NCBI RefSeq assembly: GCF_002866825.1
Contig: NZ_PKUS01000001.1
Span: forward strand, 62,001-126,000
Reading direction: 5' to 3'
Origin: Pseudohalioglobus lutimaris
GTDB taxonomy: Bacteria; Pseudomonadota; Gammaproteobacteria; Pseudomonadales; Halieaceae
DNA length: 64,000 nucleotides
This document shows, in pieces, positions 62,326-64,000 of this stretch (positions are counted from its first letter, which is position 1; every line of letters starts with the position of its first letter). The notes beneath the pieces are model-generated. The model was given only the letters and a program-made list of their open reading frames with translations. It had not been told where the DNA came from and ran no database searches. A program made the position numbers and the translations under genes.

Positions 62326-63891
62326 TCATGACACTCTTAATTCGTGCAAGTTGGCACTGAGCCCCTTGTACAGACTGACACACACAAGTAGCAGAATCAG
62401 AGTGAAGGGTATACCGGCGATTACCGTCCCGGCCTGCAGAGCCGACAGCGCCTGCTTCCCACCACCGTATAGCAGCGCAGCCGCCAGCAGGCCTTCCATT
62501 GTCGCCCAGAAAATGCGCTGGGAAACGGGCGCGTCATGCTTGCCGCCTGCAGTGATACCGTCGATAACCAGAGAACCGGAGTCAGAAGAAGTAATAAAAA
62601 ACACCAACACCAACACTACTCCCACCAGCGTTGTCAGGCCACTGTAAGGCAACGCTTCAAGCATCTGGAAGGTTGCCAGGCTCATTGAGATCATGCCATC
62701 GGCCAGGCTGCCAATTTCATTCTGCGCCTGATGCAGGCCATTCATGCCAAATACACTCATCCATACCAGCGTCACCAGGGTAGGGACCAGCAGCACGGCA
62801 ATGATGAATTCGCGGACGGTTCTCCCCTTGGAGACGCGAGCGATGAAAAGCCCCACGAACGGCGACCAACTCACCCACCATGCCCAGTAAAATACCGTCC
62901 AATCCTGCATCCACTGCTCATCTTCACGGCCTGCCCAATTGCTCAGGGGAACAATATTGCCAAGATAATTCCCTGCTGTACTTGCTACCGCGTCGACAAC
63001 GCTGACACTACTGCCAACAAGGATGATGAAAACCAGCAGGGCCAGCGCCAGCAGCATATTGAAATTACTCAGGATTTTGACGCCGCCATCGAGCCCGCGA
63101 ACCACTGAAAGCGTGGCAATAAAAGTGACGAAGATAATAATAGCCACCTTGGTGTTCAGGCCCTCCTCTACGCCGAACAGCATGGTCAAGCCGGCATTGA
63201 CCTGCGACGCCCCCAGGCCAAGGGACGTTGCCAGACCAAATATTGTCGCCAGCACGGCGAAGGTGTCGATAGCATGCCCCTGCCACCCCCAGCAGCGCTC
63301 GCCTAGCAGGGGGTAGAAGGCGGAGCGCAAAGTGAGCGGGAGTTTGCAGTTGTAGCTGAAAAAGGCCAGCGCCAGCGCGATAACGGCGTAGATGGCCCAG
63401 GCGTGAAGCCCCCAATGGTAGAGGGTTGCAGCCATCGCCATTTCGGCCGCCTCCGGTGTCCCCGGCTGAACCCCAAGAGGTGTCCCGGAAATCCCGGTGA
63501 AATAGGTCATCGGCTCAGCCACCCCCCAGAACATCAGGCCAATTCCCATACCTGCGGCAAACAGCATCGAAAACCAGCTGAGGCGGCTGAACTCAGGCCT
63601 CGCATCCACCCCGCCCAACCTGACCCTGGAGACGGGCAGCACCGTAAGCGCGAGGCAGAACAGCAATATGGCGCTGACCGACATCATCATAAAACTGTCA
63701 AAAGTTGCCAAACACCAACTTCGGCCAGCCGCAAGTGCCTGGTTAGTCTCCACAGGAAACTGGATGGTAAAGAGGACAAAGGCAACAATGAAACTGGCGC
63801 TGACGAAGAACACCGGGTTATGGATATCCATGCCCATAACCTGGATATTGTCTTCCCCTATGGTGTAGTCCGAACGGTATTTAGTCGCCAT
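62326..63891 (-). CDS. BCCT-family betaine/choline/carnitine transporter
   Basis: 521 residues from ATG 63891; GTG 63900 would add 3. Twelve membrane helices. The BCCT signature is GIGLMFWGVAEPMTYF; the aromatic box WTVFYWAWWVSWSPFVGLFIARVSKGRTV is present, and FFITSSDSGSLVID lies in TM8. It imports quaternary ammonium compounds with Na+ or H+ for osmotic protection or catabolism. Substrate specificity cannot be read safely. The 100 bases upstream to the window edge hold no gene. Confidence 0.94.
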   Translation of the reverse strand: MATKYRSDYTIGEDNIQVMGMDIHNPVFFVSASFIVAFVLFTIQFPVETNQALAAGRSWCLATFDSFMMMSVSAILLFCLALTVLPVSRVRLGGVDARPEFSRLSWFSMLFAAGMGIGLMFWGVAEPMTYFTGISGTPLGVQPGTPEAAEMAMAATLYHWGLHAWAIYAVIALALAFFSYNCKLPLTLRSAFYPLLGERCWGWQGHAIDTFAVLATIFGLATSLGLGASQVNAGLTMLFGVEEGLNTKVAIIIFVTFIATLSVVRGLDGGVKILSNFNMLLALALLVFIILVGSSVSVVDAVASTAGNYLGNIVPLSNWAGREDEQWMQDWTVFYWAWWVSWSPFVGLFIARVSKGRTVREFIIAVLLVPTLVTLVWMSVFGMNGLHQAQNEIGSLADGMISMSLATFQMLEALPYSGLTTLVGVVLVLVFFITSSDSGSLVIDGITAGGKHDAPVSQRIFWATMEGLLAAALLYGGGKQALSALQAGTVIAGIPFTLILLLVCVSLYKGLSANLHELRVS

Positions 63892-64000
63892 CTGCCCCAC
63901 GACGCGCGAAGCGTCACTTAATTAGAATGCCAAGCATTATACGCAGATTGAGATTGCTGGCGCGCCAAATACATAGCCTACAAATTAATACACACTCTAT

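Overview
The window reads as a chromosomal segment of a Gram-negative gammaproteobacterium with a GC content in the mid-50s by eye. An aerobic, probably marine relative of the Halieaceae/Cellvibrionales is my inference. Supporting it are an orphan LpxD, a DUF1109/NrsF anti-sigma protein, CbpA/CbpM, DUF1456, DUF3820 and CvfB-type genes, a BCCT transporter, IPTL-CTERM-like anchoring, and many lipid and ketone enzymes (flavin monooxygenase, acyl-CoA synthetase, short-chain dehydrogenases). No phage, IS element, CRISPR array or rRNA was found. There is one tRNA gene, Arg-TCG.

0-2.6 kb (minus strand) is a compact operon: a DltD-like SGNH protein, a 47-residue membrane microprotein ending in a DltX-like F-x-Y-x-x-F motif, an MBOAT acyltransferase, and the first 26 codons of an acyl carrier protein. 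This is the Gram-positive Dlt (D-alanylation) parts list in a Gram-negative setting, and the window edge cuts it off before any adenylation enzyme. 2.8-10.4 kb (plus) carries a TauD-like dioxygenase, a GNAT, and a divergent cyclopropane-synthase homologue overlapping a SAM-domain/adenylate cyclase/AAA ATPase. A cNMP-binding/receiver/GGDEF protein follows, which suggests a cAMP to c-di-GMP relay. 10.6-18.8 kb holds a 1353-residue envelope protein of two related halves, a beta-lactamase-fold lipoprotein, MscL with a zinc-ribbon tail, and a lipase-like hydrolase. 18.8-31.6 kb (minus) has CbpM/CbpA, two small exported proteins with C-terminal anchors that each have a CRP-like palindrome upstream, an aldo/keto reductase, a lower-GC patch with an OafA-type acyltransferase, a second lipoprotein sharing the Cys-rich N-terminal module of the first, a HAD phosphatase, and a glycosidase-like gene broken by a frameshift.

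32-43 kb contains a 2OG-Fe(II) oxygenase, an esterase, and a sigma-54 activator divergent from a near-consensus sigma-54 promoter that reads into two unknown small genes. Next come tRNA-Arg, DUF3820, a methyltransferase, an MDR dehydrogenase, a Tat-exported dienelactone-hydrolase-like protein, an Asp/Asn hydroxylase-like protein, an SDR, an RsuA-type pseudouridine synthase and an S4 protein. 43.4-50 kb holds a Baeyer-Villiger-type monooxygenase, an acyl-CoA synthetase, and a large secreted TolB-propeller/amidohydrolase. 50-64 kb has CvfB, DUF1456, SDR and MFS genes, a spondin-domain/ECF sigma/NrsF cluster, a UbiA prenyltransferase, a eukaryotic-type protein arginine methyltransferase homologue, an orphan LpxD, an M28 peptidase, a MarR regulator and a BCCT transporter.

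The most interesting items are the Dlt-like operon with its unannotated microprotein, the sigma-54 activator/small-gene module, the bacterial PRMT, the cyclase/GGDEF pair next to a divergent Cfa homologue, and the Cys-rich module shared by two lipoproteins.
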